This document shows positions 8,633 to 17,591 of a stretch of 64,000 nucleotides of DNA, piece after piece. Position numbers and translations under genes: made by a program. The notes under the pieces were generated by a model. That model was not told where the DNA came from and ran no database searches. It worked only from the letters and a program-made list of their open reading frames with translations. Source of the DNA: Pseudochrobactrum asaccharolyticum (GTDB taxonomy: Bacteria; Pseudomonadota; Alphaproteobacteria; Rhizobiales; Rhizobiaceae); assembly GCF_003314995.1 (NCBI RefSeq), contig NZ_QNRH01000001.1, positions 186,001 through 250,000 on the forward strand, read 5' to 3'. Each line of letters opens with the position of its first letter. Within the stretch, counting starts at the first letter, position 1.

Positions 8633-9373
8633 TTATTTCACAACAATGCGGGCGCCGGCTTTAACGCGCGAGTGCAGGTCGATCACATCCTGATTGATCA
8701 TGCGAATGCAACCGGCAGAAACACCGCGACCGATTGAGGACGGATTGTTTGTACCGTGAACGCGGTAGTAGGTATCGATACCATCTTTATGCATATACAG
8801 CGCACGGGCACCCATCGGGTTGCTTGGGCCGCCGTCAACGCCGTCTTTATAACGGCCATATTGCTGCGGATTACGTTTGATCATGCTTGGCGTTGGTGTC
8901 CAGCGCGGCCAGGCAGCTTTACGGGCAATAATAGCATCACCACCGTTAAAGGCACGCGCTACTGGGCCTACACCGACGGCATAGCGAATGGCCTTGCCTT
9001 CCGGCTGTACAAGATAAAGATAACGCGATGGCTGATCGACAACAATAGTACCTGGCTTTTCGTTGGTCTTGTAATCAACAACTGTGCGGCGGTGTTGCGG
9101 TTTCAGCTTGTTCAGATCAATGGCCGGAATCTGAAAATTCTGATCGGTCATGGCGCGATACATATAAGCTGCATCGCCATCAACAGCTGCGGTTTCTACA
9201 ATAGCAGGTTCTGCTTTGACAACCGGCTCAGGGGCAGGGGCTGGTTCGGTAACAGTGGTATTAATAACCGGAACAGAATTTTGAACAGTCGTACAGGCTG
9301 AAAGGGCGAGGGCAAAACCTGCAAATAATGCTGATTTCAGTAGCGGGGCGTATGGTGGGGGTAAGACAGACAA
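8633..9373 (-). CDS. L,D-transpeptidase (YkuD domain) lipoprotein
   Basis: 246 residues. A lipoprotein signal with lipobox LSAC (Cys27) is followed by a Pro/Ala/Glu-rich linker (about 38-65) that could span part of the periplasm. The C-terminal YkuD catalytic domain carries His206 (VHGTNN) and the nucleophile Cys222 in SAGCIRM, so it should form 3-3 peptidoglycan cross-links or attach proteins to peptidoglycan, as described for Hyphomicrobiales. The start is a TTG at 9373 with GGAG about eight bases upstream; no ATG is available before the signal peptide. It stands alone, facing the previous gene across a shared terminator. Confidence 0.9.
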   Translation of the reverse strand: MSVLPPPYAPLLKSALFAGFALALSACTTVQNSVPVINTTVTEPAPAPEPVVKAEPAIVETAAVDGDAAYMYRAMTDQNFQIPAIDLNKLKPQHRRTVVDYKTNEKPGTIVVDQPSRYLYLVQPEGKAIRYAVGVGPVARAFNGGDAIIARKAAWPRWTPTPSMIKRNPQQYGRYKDGVDGGPSNPMGARALYMHKDGIDTYYRVHGTNNPSSIGRGVSAGCIRMINQDVIDLHSRVKAGARIVVK

Positions 9374-9628
9374 AGCCGGCTCCAGTTTCTGGCGGATAAA
9401 GTCTTCCTGCTTATCCGCTATGCTTAAGGTTTTCTTAAGCGTCTACAAAGAGTTTACCGTTTGATCAATTATCTTTACAGAGAGTGTCCAATTGTCAGAG
9501 TGATGGTGTCTTTTTGGCAACGGTTATGGTTAACGCGTTGACTGTGTTCTCAAATCACCGGTTTTAGTAAATCCTGCCAACACAGTGCTGCCGGACTAGC
9601 CGGTCGTGCTGAGTTAGCGTGCTATGTG

Positions 9629-11173
9629 TTAATCTTTGTTGATCTGTGTTTTGAAGACGGCAATAGGTTGCGGCTTTGAAAAATAGTAGCCCTGCAAATA
9701 TTCGACGCCTTTTTCCTGCAGGTAATTGGCTTGTTCAAGTGTCTCAATTCCTTCGGCGATAACTTTGAGCTTCAGCTGTCTGGAAAGGTCGATGATGCTC
9801 TGTAAGACATGGCAGGACAAATCATTGCTGCCAATGCCGGTGATGAAGCCGCGGTCGATCTTGAGCATGTCTGCCTGAAATTCTTTCAGATAATTCAGGT
9901 TGGAATGACCGACGCCGAAATCATCCAGTGCGATGAGGATACCTTCGGCACGAAGCGCACGGATTTGCGCCTGTAATGCCTCTGTCGGTACAATCGCTTC
10001 ACGCTCTGTCAGTTCCAGTACCAGCCTGATTTTACCTGTCCTGAATTGCTGATAGAATTGCTTGCAGGTTGCTATGAGTTCCGGATCCGCAAGAAAATTT
10101 GCCGAGATATTGATGCTGACATGAAAATTCTCCGGCAAAGCATCCTGCAACGGCGCAAGCTCTCTGGCTGTACGCCGGATCAATGCCGTCGTCATTGGAA
10201 TGATAAGACCGGAACGTTCCATAAATGGGATAAAACTATCGGGCGGAATGACGCCTTCCAGCGGATGCTCCCATCGGCTCAGGACTTCTGCACCGACATA
10301 TTGATGGGTATCGGCTCGGACAATCGGCTGGTAATAGGGTGCAAATTCATCATTCTTGATTGCGCGTCTGCTCTCGGCCGAGATATTGCGCGCATTCATG
10401 GCCATGCGATTGGTTGCGAAGGCACTGATAGCACCAAAAACCAGTAGTAAGGCGAAAATCGGTGTATAGCGCGCAAAGACATAGTCGCGCAGGTCTCCCG
10501 GCTCAAAACCAGTCTCAACTGTGAACGGATATTTCGTTGATGTATCGACTGCGCAGACCTTGCCCTTTTCTTCTGTGTCATTCGCCCTGATCAGGCCATT
10601 CCGCCCGATACGCTGATTACCGATGACAACCGTTGATATAGGAGTCATTTCAATATGGTTGAGCAACTGCGTGATATATTCACCATTGATGCTGGCCAGA
10701 ATTGAAGCTGAGTCTTTCTCCGTGCGATACATAAGAACCGGACGATCAGGAATGATACTGTTGCCTTGCACAAGAGCCAGTTTGTCCTGATAAAAATTTG
10801 GCACGTCCAGCGGTTTCGGACTGTTCCCGTAAATGGTGCTGCAACGCACAATATCACGGTCGGAAACCGACAATGACTGCACGAAAGAGGTGGATGCCGT
10901 TTGCAGGCGCAGTTTTTCAATAATCTCAGAGCATGGCCTGTCGACCATTGCCGCCGTTTCATCGGTCAAAGTTTTGGCATCGTCGAGGATGGTATTGAGC
11001 TGGTCAATGATCGTGCGACTGGCGGCATCAGATTTTTTATAAAGTGTTTTTTCCGCCTGCCAGAATATCAATGGCGTCCCTAAAAGCAGGGGAGTGAAAA
11101 ATGCCAGTACGACAATCGCAACATGACCTGCTGTATACTTCTTTTTTCGAAATTTAAATTTATGGTGCCACAT
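9629..11173 (-). CDS. CSS-motif EAL-domain cyclic-di-GMP phosphodiesterase
   Basis: 514 residues. A first transmembrane helix (about 17-38), a periplasmic CSS domain with Cys81 and the motif RCSTIYG (Cys111), a second helix (about 232-254), and a cytoplasmic EAL domain (about 270-505). The EAL signature reads EVLSRW (296-301), with ELTERE (387-392), LDDFGVG (416-422), KIDRGF (438-443) and AEGIET (473-478), the metal and substrate residues of an active phosphodiesterase. In enterobacterial relatives (PdeC type) a redox-controlled disulfide in the CSS domain governs activity and proteolysis. No GGDEF domain is present. It is a single gene with about 840 bases of non-coding DNA upstream. No good ribosome binding site precedes the ATG. 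Confidence 0.92.
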   Translation of the reverse strand: MWHHKFKFRKKKYTAGHVAIVVLAFFTPLLLGTPLIFWQAEKTLYKKSDAASRTIIDQLNTILDDAKTLTDETAAMVDRPCSEIIEKLRLQTASTSFVQSLSVSDRDIVRCSTIYGNSPKPLDVPNFYQDKLALVQGNSIIPDRPVLMYRTEKDSASILASINGEYITQLLNHIEMTPISTVVIGNQRIGRNGLIRANDTEEKGKVCAVDTSTKYPFTVETGFEPGDLRDYVFARYTPIFALLLVFGAISAFATNRMAMNARNISAESRRAIKNDEFAPYYQPIVRADTHQYVGAEVLSRWEHPLEGVIPPDSFIPFMERSGLIIPMTTALIRRTARELAPLQDALPENFHVSINISANFLADPELIATCKQFYQQFRTGKIRLVLELTEREAIVPTEALQAQIRALRAEGILIALDDFGVGHSNLNYLKEFQADMLKIDRGFITGIGSNDLSCHVLQSIIDLSRQLKLKVIAEGIETLEQANYLQEKGVEYLQGYYFSKPQPIAVFKTQINKD

Positions 11174-11190
11174 CGCCGAGACAGGCTTTC

Positions 11191-11223
11191 ACAAAAGAGC
11201 TTTTGTGTATTCCTTACATGTAA
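11191..11223. promoter_or_regulatory. two adjacent inverted repeats upstream of the EAL gene
   Basis: ACAAAAG (11191-11197) and CTTTTGT (11200-11206) form a seven-base inverted repeat with a two-base centre. TTACATGTAA (11214-11223) is a perfect ten-base palindrome. Both lie within 50 bases upstream of the start codon, where a repressor or the transcript leader would act. No regulator is assigned. Confidence 0.35.
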
Positions 11224-11682
11224 AGTTGCTGGACGCAGTATAAGAATTGGTCTTTAAATTTAACATATCCTGATATTCTTATTTATATAGACAGTAAAAC
11301 CAGACAAACGCATAATTTGCAGATGAAAAGATAAAAGCTGCAAGTTTTTGATCAGGTTTCAGACAGTTCTGAAAATGACAAGAAGCAAGTGCGTTTGAGG
11401 AAGATTTTGTAATCTTTCAACAGATGAAAACAGCTTGAATATGGGCTCTTGACTTCAACTGAGGGTGCTGTCTTTATCAGGGCTGTGGCGACGCTGAAAA
11501 ACAGATTCCGCCGCGCTTTTTCTTTGTTACAGAGTTGAAATGACAGGGCCGAGATTGCTGACTTTTTTTGTCGTTAATCACATGATGGAACATTTCTCAG
11601 GACTCGACATCGGGTAGTTTTCCGATGCGGGGCTGATGCCCTTTCTGCACGTTAAAATCTCAATCATTCTGCTATGCCGTCA

Positions 11683-11784
11683 GAGCATTTCACATTCAAG
11701 TTGGATCAATTTGAATGGTATGCCATTGCGACAAACTAAAGAATATAGAGCGCCATGATCCGATCTGGATGTAAACCGCTCTGG
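11683..11784. repeat. intergenic repeat, family A, copy 2
   Basis: Aligns along its whole length with 5818-5919 (shared GAGCATTTCAC, AATTTGA, GCGACAAA-TAAAGAAT, AGAGCG, GTAA-CCG). The two copies differ by scattered substitutions, so they are old or imperfectly maintained. Confidence 0.7.
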
Positions 11785-12002
11785 GTATTTTTTGGTAACA
11801 GGCGCATTGCGCCCTGATTTTATCCGGTTGTCCGTTTTCTGACGGATTGCCGGACTGAATGGTTTTGATCCCGTGCTGTCTGCCGCAGACGCTTAGCCCG
11901 CAGTCATCGTTATTTTTCAAACAGGCTCACTGTATTCCTCACCGGTTTACCGATGCATCGGTGTGCCGTGCGATTTGCTGCGCCTGTGTGTTTCCAAAAA
12001 TC

Positions 12003-12009
12003 AAAGGAG
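12003..12009 (+). promoter_or_regulatory. ribosome binding site that fixes a TTG start for the urease gamma-beta gene
   Basis: AAAGGAG lies six bases before TTG at 12016-12018. The protein encoded from that TTG begins [10 protein letters not shown], exactly where urease gamma subunits begin, while the upstream in-frame ATG at 11953 lacks such a site. Confidence 0.8.
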
Positions 12010-12015
12010 CAAACA

Positions 12016-12777
12016 TTGCATCTTACACCTCATGAAACTGACAAGCTGATGCTTGTAACCACCGGTCAGTTGGCACAGCGCCGTCTCGCTCGCGGCCTGC
12101 GTCTGAATTATCCGGAAGCCGTGGCTCTGATCTCACTGGTGATGCTGGAGCTGATCCGCGACGGTCAGCATTCAGTTGCGCAACTGATGCATCTTGGCAG
12201 CACAATTCTTGGTAAGCGCGAAGTGATGTCGGGCGTGGCCGAGATGATTGAAGATGTGCAGATTGAAGGCACCTTCAGAGACGGCACAAAACTGGTTGCC
12301 GTGCGTACACCTATCAGCGCTGCTAAAGGCGACATGAAACTGGCACTCTATGGCAGCTTTCTGCCTGTTCCTGAGAAGATGCAGGATGATGAAGAGATCG
12401 GCATTGCCGGTCAGGTTGTCTGCGCTGAGGGTGATATTGCGCTCAATGAAGGACGCGAAACTGTTACGATCAGCGTCACCAATACTGATAGCCGTCCGGT
12501 ACAGATCGGCAGCCATTTCAACTTTGTTGAAACCAATCCGCGTCTGAAATTCGACCGTGAAGCAGCTTATGGCAAGCGTCTGGATATTCCTGCGGGGCTG
12601 GCTGTGCGCTTTGAGCCGGGTGAAACCAAGGACGTTACACTGGTCGCGATTTCCGGCAATCAGATCATTCGCGGCGGCAATAATCTGGTCGATGGTGCGG
12701 TGGATGCGGACAATAAAGCGCGCACACTTTCCCGCGTGAGTGAGCGGGCTTTTGCCGACAGCCGCAATGCTGAATGA
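12016..12777 (+). CDS. urease gamma-beta fusion subunit
   Basis: 253 residues from a TTG start. Residues 1 to ~100 are a complete gamma domain ([35 protein letters not shown]). Residues ~130-230 are a complete beta domain ([35 protein letters not shown]). The tail ([18 protein letters not shown]...ERAF) resembles the C-terminal extension of Helicobacter UreA, which takes part in assembling the large Helicobacter enzyme. Separate gamma and beta genes are the commoner layout in bacteria. Together with the alpha subunit 88 bases downstream it hydrolyses urea to ammonia and carbamate in the cytoplasm. No ureD is found upstream. Confidence 0.92.
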   Translation: MHLTPHETDKLMLVTTGQLAQRRLARGLRLNYPEAVALISLVMLELIRDGQHSVAQLMHLGSTILGKREVMSGVAEMIEDVQIEGTFRDGTKLVAVRTPISAAKGDMKLALYGSFLPVPEKMQDDEEIGIAGQVVCAEGDIALNEGRETVTISVTNTDSRPVQIGSHFNFVETNPRLKFDREAAYGKRLDIPAGLAVRFEPGETKDVTLVAISGNQIIRGGNNLVDGAVDADNKARTLSRVSERAFADSRNAE

Positions 12778-12865
12778 GCACTTTCATCATAATTTCAAAC
12801 AATAATTTAAGCTTGCAGGGTGCCGGAGATGCTGTCGCACCGCGCTCTGCCGATAAGGATAAAAC

Positions 12866-14581
12866 ATGGTCTATAAAATAACCCGTGCAGATTACGCCAA
12901 GTTCTTCGGCCCGACCAAGGGCGACAAAGTCCGTCTGGGCGATACTAATCTCTATGCGGAAGTCGAGCACGATTACACTGTCTATGGTGATGAGTGCATC
13001 TTCGGTTCCGGTAAGGTCATTCGTGATGGTATGGGGCAGGCCACCGGTGTCAGCAGTGACAAGGCTCTGGATTGCATCATTACCAATGCGCTGATCATTG
13101 ATTATACCGGCATTGTTAAAGCAGATATCGGTATCAAGGACGGTAAAATCGCCGGTATCGGCAAAGCCGGTAATCCGGATATCATGGCCGGTGTGCATCC
13201 TGATCTGGTGATCGGGGTCAATACAGAAGTGATCTCGGGTGAAGGCTGTATCGTTACCGCCGGTGGTATTGATACCCACTTCCATTATATCACGCCGTCA
13301 CAGCCGATTACCTCGATTGCCAGCGGGCTGACCACTGTGCTTGGCGGCGGTACCGGTCCTGCAACAGGCTCGATGGCGACGACCTGCACGCCAAATCCGA
13401 ACTATCTGCATAATATGATGCAGGCGACCGATGATTTGCCGCTCAATGTGATCTTTACCGGTCGTGGCAGCTCATCCCGTCCTGAAGGTATGCGTGAACA
13501 GGTTCTGGCCGGTGCTGCTGGTTTGAAGCTACATGAGGACTGGGGCACAACACCGGCAGCCATTGCAACCTGTATGGATATGGCCGACGAATATGACATT
13601 CAGGTCACTATTCACATGGATTCCGTCAATGAAAGCTGCACGGTGGAAGATTCCATCAAGGCTTTTGGCGGTCGTTCGATCCATGCCTATCATGCGGAAG
13701 GTGCGGGCGGCGGTCATGCGCCTGATCTGATGCGTATCTGTGCTGAGGCCAATGTGCTGACCAGCTCCACCACGCCGACACTGCCTTACACTGTGAATAC
13801 GGTGGAAGAGCATCTCGATATGCTGATGGTCTGTCATCATCTGGATAAGAATATTCCGGAAGATGTGGCATTCGCGGCCAGCCGTATCCGCGCCAATACA
13901 ATTGCTGCCGAAGGTGTGCTGCATGATATCGGTGCGATTTCCATGATGACCTCTGACAGTCAGGCGATGGGACGCGGTGGTGAGGTGATCATGCGCACAT
14001 GGCAGGTTGCTGATCAGATGAAAGCGCAGCGCGGAAGTCTGCCGCAGGATGGTGCGGGAAATGATAATTTCCGTATCAAACGCTATATCGCCAAATATAC
14101 TATCAATCCGGCAATTGCCCACGGTATCAGCCATCTTATCGGTTCGGTTGAGACAGGCAAAGTCGCGGATCTGGTGCTGTGGAAACCGGCATTCTTCGGC
14201 CAGCGTCCGGAACTGGTGATGAAAAGTGGTTTCATCGCCTATGCGCAGATAGGCGATGCCAATGCTTCAATCCCGACACCGCAGCCGGTGATTATGCGTC
14301 CGATGTTCGGTGCATTGTCGTCCGGTATCGGCAAGACCTCCATCCTGTTCGTCAGTCAGGCATCGGTCAATGATGGCAATGTGCTGAATCTCGGATTGAA
14401 AAAGCGCATTGAGCCGGTCGTTAAATGCCGCGGCCTGACCAAGGCTGACATGAAGCTCAATGATGCATTGCCGAAAATCACTGTTGATCCGAAGACTTAT
14501 AAAGTCAGTGTTGATGGTGCTGAAGTCGGTGCCGAACCGGTTTCTGTTGTGCCGCTCGCACAGCGCTACAACCTGTTCTGA
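12866..14581 (+). CDS. ureC: urease subunit alpha
   Basis: 571 residues, full length, called ureC by bacterial convention (UreB in Helicobacter naming). The metal and catalytic set is complete: His138 and His140 (DTHFHY), Lys221, His223 and Asp225 (KLHEDWGTT), His250, His276, the flap Cys323-His324 (MVCHHLD) and Asp364 (SDSQAMGR). Second-shell residues differ from the familiar nickel ureases: IHMDSVNES where IHTDTLNE or similar is usual, [10 protein letters not shown] for (F/Y)HTEGAGGGH, and FHYITP for IHFI(C/S)P. AAGGA about six bases before the ATG gives a good start. Unusually, no ureE, F, G, D or H gene follows; the next gene is an unrelated membrane protein. It may use accessory proteins encoded elsewhere or mature without them. 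Confidence 0.95.
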   Translation: MVYKITRADYAKFFGPTKGDKVRLGDTNLYAEVEHDYTVYGDECIFGSGKVIRDGMGQATGVSSDKALDCIITNALIIDYTGIVKADIGIKDGKIAGIGKAGNPDIMAGVHPDLVIGVNTEVISGEGCIVTAGGIDTHFHYITPSQPITSIASGLTTVLGGGTGPATGSMATTCTPNPNYLHNMMQATDDLPLNVIFTGRGSSSRPEGMREQVLAGAAGLKLHEDWGTTPAAIATCMDMADEYDIQVTIHMDSVNESCTVEDSIKAFGGRSIHAYHAEGAGGGHAPDLMRICAEANVLTSSTTPTLPYTVNTVEEHLDMLMVCHHLDKNIPEDVAFAASRIRANTIAAEGVLHDIGAISMMTSDSQAMGRGGEVIMRTWQVADQMKAQRGSLPQDGAGNDNFRIKRYIAKYTINPAIAHGISHLIGSVETGKVADLVLWKPAFFGQRPELVMKSGFIAYAQIGDANASIPTPQPVIMRPMFGALSSGIGKTSILFVSQASVNDGNVLNLGLKKRIEPVVKCRGLTKADMKLNDALPKITVDPKTYKVSVDGAEVGAEPVSVVPLAQRYNLF

Positions 14582-14599
14582 TCAATATTAGCGAGAAAA

Positions 14600-14628
14600 A
14601 CACGCCGTATATTCTTTATGCGGCGTGT
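14600..14628 (+). terminator. hairpin after ureC
   Basis: ACACGCCG (14600-14607) pairs with CGGCGTGT (14621-14628). There is no proper T run, so it may be a weak terminator or an mRNA 3'-end stabiliser. Confidence 0.45.
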
Positions 14629-14785
14629 ATACAGTGTTGCTTCTGTTTTTAAGCTGCAGATAAGCTTCTCTCTTTATGGCTGACCAATCAAGTTTTGTTT
14701 AGTTGAAGCTTATTGGTAAAGACTAGCCAAGTGACCATTCTTGCATCATCTGTATGCAGCGTCATGGTGCAGGGAAGTAAGAGCA

Positions 14786-15709
14786 GTGAACACGAACAGT
14801 TCTAATTTAGCCGTGGCCTATATGGCTGCATTTATCTTTATTTTGCTGATGGTGGCTGCGGCCATTATTTTTCAGGATGCCGAGATTATTCTGCCGGAAA
14901 TTGCTGCTATGGCAGTGGCGCTTTGGGTGTGGCGTGAAAAAGGCTGGATGCGTCAGCCGGAAAAGATTTTCATTCTGCCATCCCTGACGGCTCTGGTTGG
15001 TTTTGGCATTAATCTGCTTGAAATTTCCTATATATCAAAAATCATAATCGTATTGGTGCTGATGCTGGTTGTGATGCAGTTGCTGCAATATAGTCTGGCA
15101 CCGGCACTGGCGACCGGTCTGCTGCCAATTGTGACCAATGCAACGCATTTTTCGTTTCTCGCAGCAATTTTTGTGACAACTTTTATGCTGATGCTGGGTG
15201 TCTATCTGCTTAAGCTCAACGAGGGCGTGTCCCAGGAGGCGCCGCTCAAGCATAAATATATGCTGATTTATTTGCTGCTGCATCTGGTGTGGATCGGCAT
15301 TGTTGTGCTGGCGGGTTATCCGCAAATGGCGATTATTCCGCCGGTGACTGTGGTGGTTTATGAGGCGCTGCATATGCCAATGTATATGCGCAAAATGGCG
15401 CTGAAACAGATTGCTGTTCTGACCTTATCCGCCGTTATTGGCACTGTGCTATTTATGGCGCTGGATAATTGGCTGCTGATTGTTGCCTTGGATATGGCGC
15501 TGATTTACGGATTGCTGCATTTGTTTCAGGCGCGTATTCCGGCAGCCTATGCGTTTCCGCTGTTGCCGTTTGTCTTTCCTGCGCAATTTGTTCCGCAGTT
15601 GCCATATGCAGCGGCAGTGGTTTCTGTGTTTTTCTTCTCTCTGGTATTTGCCTATAAGACCTATGAAAAACAGCAGAATATGAAACTACAGCAGCAAGCC
15701 GCAGAGTAA
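14786..15709 (+). CDS. uncharacterised polytopic membrane protein downstream of urease
   Basis: 307 residues from a GTG start with AGGGAAG at 14771-14777 as ribosome binding site. It is almost entirely hydrophobic, with about nine or ten predicted membrane helices in two halves divided by a polar segment near residues 145-155 (LNEGVSQEAPLKHK). A conserved-looking LPEIAAMAVALWVWREKGW follows the first helix. I do not recognise the family; it is not a typical urea transporter (Yut, UreT/UreI) or a nickel permease. It begins about 200 bases after ureC in the same direction, so co-transcription is possible if the ureC hairpin is leaky. A transport role linked to urea, ammonia or a metal is conceivable but unsupported by motifs. 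Confidence 0.75.
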   Translation: MNTNSSNLAVAYMAAFIFILLMVAAAIIFQDAEIILPEIAAMAVALWVWREKGWMRQPEKIFILPSLTALVGFGINLLEISYISKIIIVLVLMLVVMQLLQYSLAPALATGLLPIVTNATHFSFLAAIFVTTFMLMLGVYLLKLNEGVSQEAPLKHKYMLIYLLLHLVWIGIVVLAGYPQMAIIPPVTVVVYEALHMPMYMRKMALKQIAVLTLSAVIGTVLFMALDNWLLIVALDMALIYGLLHLFQARIPAAYAFPLLPFVFPAQFVPQLPYAAAVVSVFFFSLVFAYKTYEKQQNMKLQQQAAE

Positions 15710-16028
15710 CATGGTGTCGGAGCACCAATCTGATCGTGCCTTATTTGCACACAACAGATTGCTCCCGATCAGATAAAACGAGCTCTCCCTGCGAGATTCA
15801 GTGCATAAAACCTCCGGAATGCGGGAAAACCGGGCTGATGGATTTACGTCAGCCCGCTAATCTGATAATGGCAAAAATGTGGCAATGTTATGAATCGCCG
15901 GTAATGGCGCGCAATAACAGGTCGTCTCCCGCAGCCTGTCACCATGTGGTGTCCGGATTTTGTGAGGGGGCATATCATCTGCAAGACGTCAGGACGCCTT
16001 CTCAAAAAAAGACTGACAGGGAGCAACC
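15710..16028 (+). other. structured leader region upstream of the purine permease gene
   Basis: About 320 bases without a gene. It contains a stem CGGGCTGA (15831-15838) with TCAGCCCG (15849-15856) and a short CGCC/GGCG stem at 15896-15909. It precedes an AzgA-type permease, a gene often under purine-sensing control, but I could not match it to the consensus of the guanine/adenine riboswitch. AGGGAG just before 16029 is the ribosome binding site. Confidence 0.4.
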
Positions 16029-17318
16029 ATGCTGGAAAAATTCTTCAAATTGCAGGAACACAAAACCAATGTGCGCACAGAAGTGCTCGCTGGTCTGACA
16101 ACGTTCCTCACGATGTCCTACATCATTTTCGTTAATCCGGACATTCTGTCCTCCACCGGCATGGACCGGAACGCGATTTTCGTCGCGACCTGTCTTGCTG
16201 CCGCGCTTGGTTCAATCGTCATGGCATTCGTCGCCAACTGGCCGATTGGTATGGCGCCGGGCATGGGGCTGAATGCGTTCTTCGCTTTCACAGTTGTCGG
16301 CGCTATGGGCTTTACCTGGCAGCAGGCGCTTGGTGCGGTTTTCATCTCCGGCGTGATCTTCTTCATCCTCACCATCTCCGGTATCCGCAGCTGGCTGGTT
16401 GATGGTATTCCAAAATCCCTGCGCAGTGCGATTGCTGTCGGTATCGGCATGTTCCTTGCGCTGGTTGGTATGAAAAGCTCCGGCATTATCGTCGGCAGCG
16501 AAGCAACCTTCATCACCCTCGGCGATCTGACCAAAACCGGCCCGCTGCTGGCGATCTTCGGTTTCTTCGTTATGGCTGTTCTGGATGCACTGAAAATTCG
16601 CGGTTCGATCCTGATCGGTATTCTCGTGGTAACCGTTCTGTCGATCATGCTCGGTGTAAGCCAGTTTCAGGGCGTATTCTCCGCACCGCCAAGCCTGATG
16701 CCGACATTCCTGCAGCTCGATGTTATGGGCGCACTGCATGTGGGCTTCCTGCAGGTTATTCTGGTTTTCGTTCTGGTTGAAGTTTTCGATGCAACCGGTA
16801 CGCTGATCGGTGTGAGTAAGCGTGCAGGTCTTATTCCTGAAGGCAAGCCAAACCGCCTCAACCGCGCTCTGTTCGCAGACAGCACCGCAATTATCGGTGG
16901 TTCCATCATCGGTACCAGCTCGACAACGGCTTATGTTGAAAGTGCTTCGGGCGTACAGGCCGGCGGTCGTACAGGTCTGACAGCTCTGGTTGTTGCAATC
17001 TTGTTCCTCGCAGCTCTTTTCATAGCACCGCTGGCCGGTTCCGTACCTGCCTATGCAACTGCACCGGCTCTGATTTACGTTGCCTGTCTGATGATGCGCG
17101 AAATGTCGGAAATCGAGTGGGATGATGTAACCGAAGCTGCACCGGCTGCTTTGACAGCTCTGGGCATTCCTTTCACCTATTCGATCGCAAACGGTCTGGC
17201 ATTTGGCTTTATCAGCTATGTTATTCTGAAAGCGGGTTCGGGCAAATGGCGCGTCATTCATCCGGCAACATGGATTGTTGCGGCTCTGTTTGTCATCCGC
17301 TTTGCTTATGTTCACTAA
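16029..17318 (+). CDS. NCS2-family purine permease (AzgA/PbuG type)
   Basis: 429 residues with about 12-13 membrane helices. The N-terminal FKLQEHKTNVRTEVLAG followed by TTFLTMSYIIFVNP is the hallmark of the AzgA subfamily of proton-driven adenine/guanine/hypoxanthine permeases. The NPIG-like turn NWPIGMAPGMGLNAFF, the VEVFDATGTLIGVS segment in the eighth helix region and GTSSTTAYVESASGV near residue 300 are the conserved transport motifs. It is a single gene with its own terminator and is likely to import purine bases for salvage, which suits the guaA, mtnN and purD genes elsewhere in the window. The exact base transported is not decidable. Confidence 0.93.
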   Translation: MLEKFFKLQEHKTNVRTEVLAGLTTFLTMSYIIFVNPDILSSTGMDRNAIFVATCLAAALGSIVMAFVANWPIGMAPGMGLNAFFAFTVVGAMGFTWQQALGAVFISGVIFFILTISGIRSWLVDGIPKSLRSAIAVGIGMFLALVGMKSSGIIVGSEATFITLGDLTKTGPLLAIFGFFVMAVLDALKIRGSILIGILVVTVLSIMLGVSQFQGVFSAPPSLMPTFLQLDVMGALHVGFLQVILVFVLVEVFDATGTLIGVSKRAGLIPEGKPNRLNRALFADSTAIIGGSIIGTSSTTAYVESASGVQAGGRTGLTALVVAILFLAALFIAPLAGSVPAYATAPALIYVACLMMREMSEIEWDDVTEAAPAALTALGIPFTYSIANGLAFGFISYVILKAGSGKWRVIHPATWIVAALFVIRFAYVH

Positions 17319-17347
17319 CAGCTAAGCAGCGTTCAATAAAGATTTGG

Positions 17348-17391
17348 TTGAGCCGCGAAGCAGAACAGCTTCGCGGCTCAACTCATTTTAT
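17348..17391 (+). terminator. Rho-independent terminator of the purine permease gene
   Basis: A perfect 14-base stem (TTGAGCCGCGAAGC 17348-17361 with 17368-17381) and six-base loop, followed by CTCATTTTATTG. Confidence 0.75.
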
Positions 17392-17591
17392 TGTTACATG
17401 AGATCACACTCGATCTTCATCAATGGTCATGATACAGCATGGTATTGACTTACAGGCACCGGCTTTATTCGTCCGGCTTTTGTCTGAACTTATACCACAA
17501 CAAAATAAGAGTGTTTTCCTGAGGTGTCAGGCCGGAAAATACTTTGCTCGCGCCGGTACACCGGAGAAAAGCTGTCGGGAGGCGGCTGATT

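Larger units (their letters stand above)
11174..12015. other. long non-coding region between the EAL gene and the urease genes
   Basis: About 840 bases with no convincing gene on either strand. It holds two inverted repeats near the EAL gene (11191-11223), a family A intergenic repeat (11683-11784) and, at the right end, the ribosome binding site of the urease gene. No clear sigma-54 or NtrC site was found by eye. Confidence 0.6.

Noticed and set aside
11785-12000. A sigma-54 (NtrC-type) promoter for urease
   Set aside because: Candidate GG and GC pairs did not have the required spacing.
15710-16028. Classical purine (guanine/adenine) riboswitch upstream of the permease
   Set aside because: The conserved three-way-junction bases could not be found; only generic stems are present.
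16212-17315. A 367-residue reverse-strand frame opposite the purine permease
   Set aside because: Its composition (many Cys, Gln, His, Asn, Arg) is that of a mirror of a hydrophobic gene; the plus strand encodes a clear permease.
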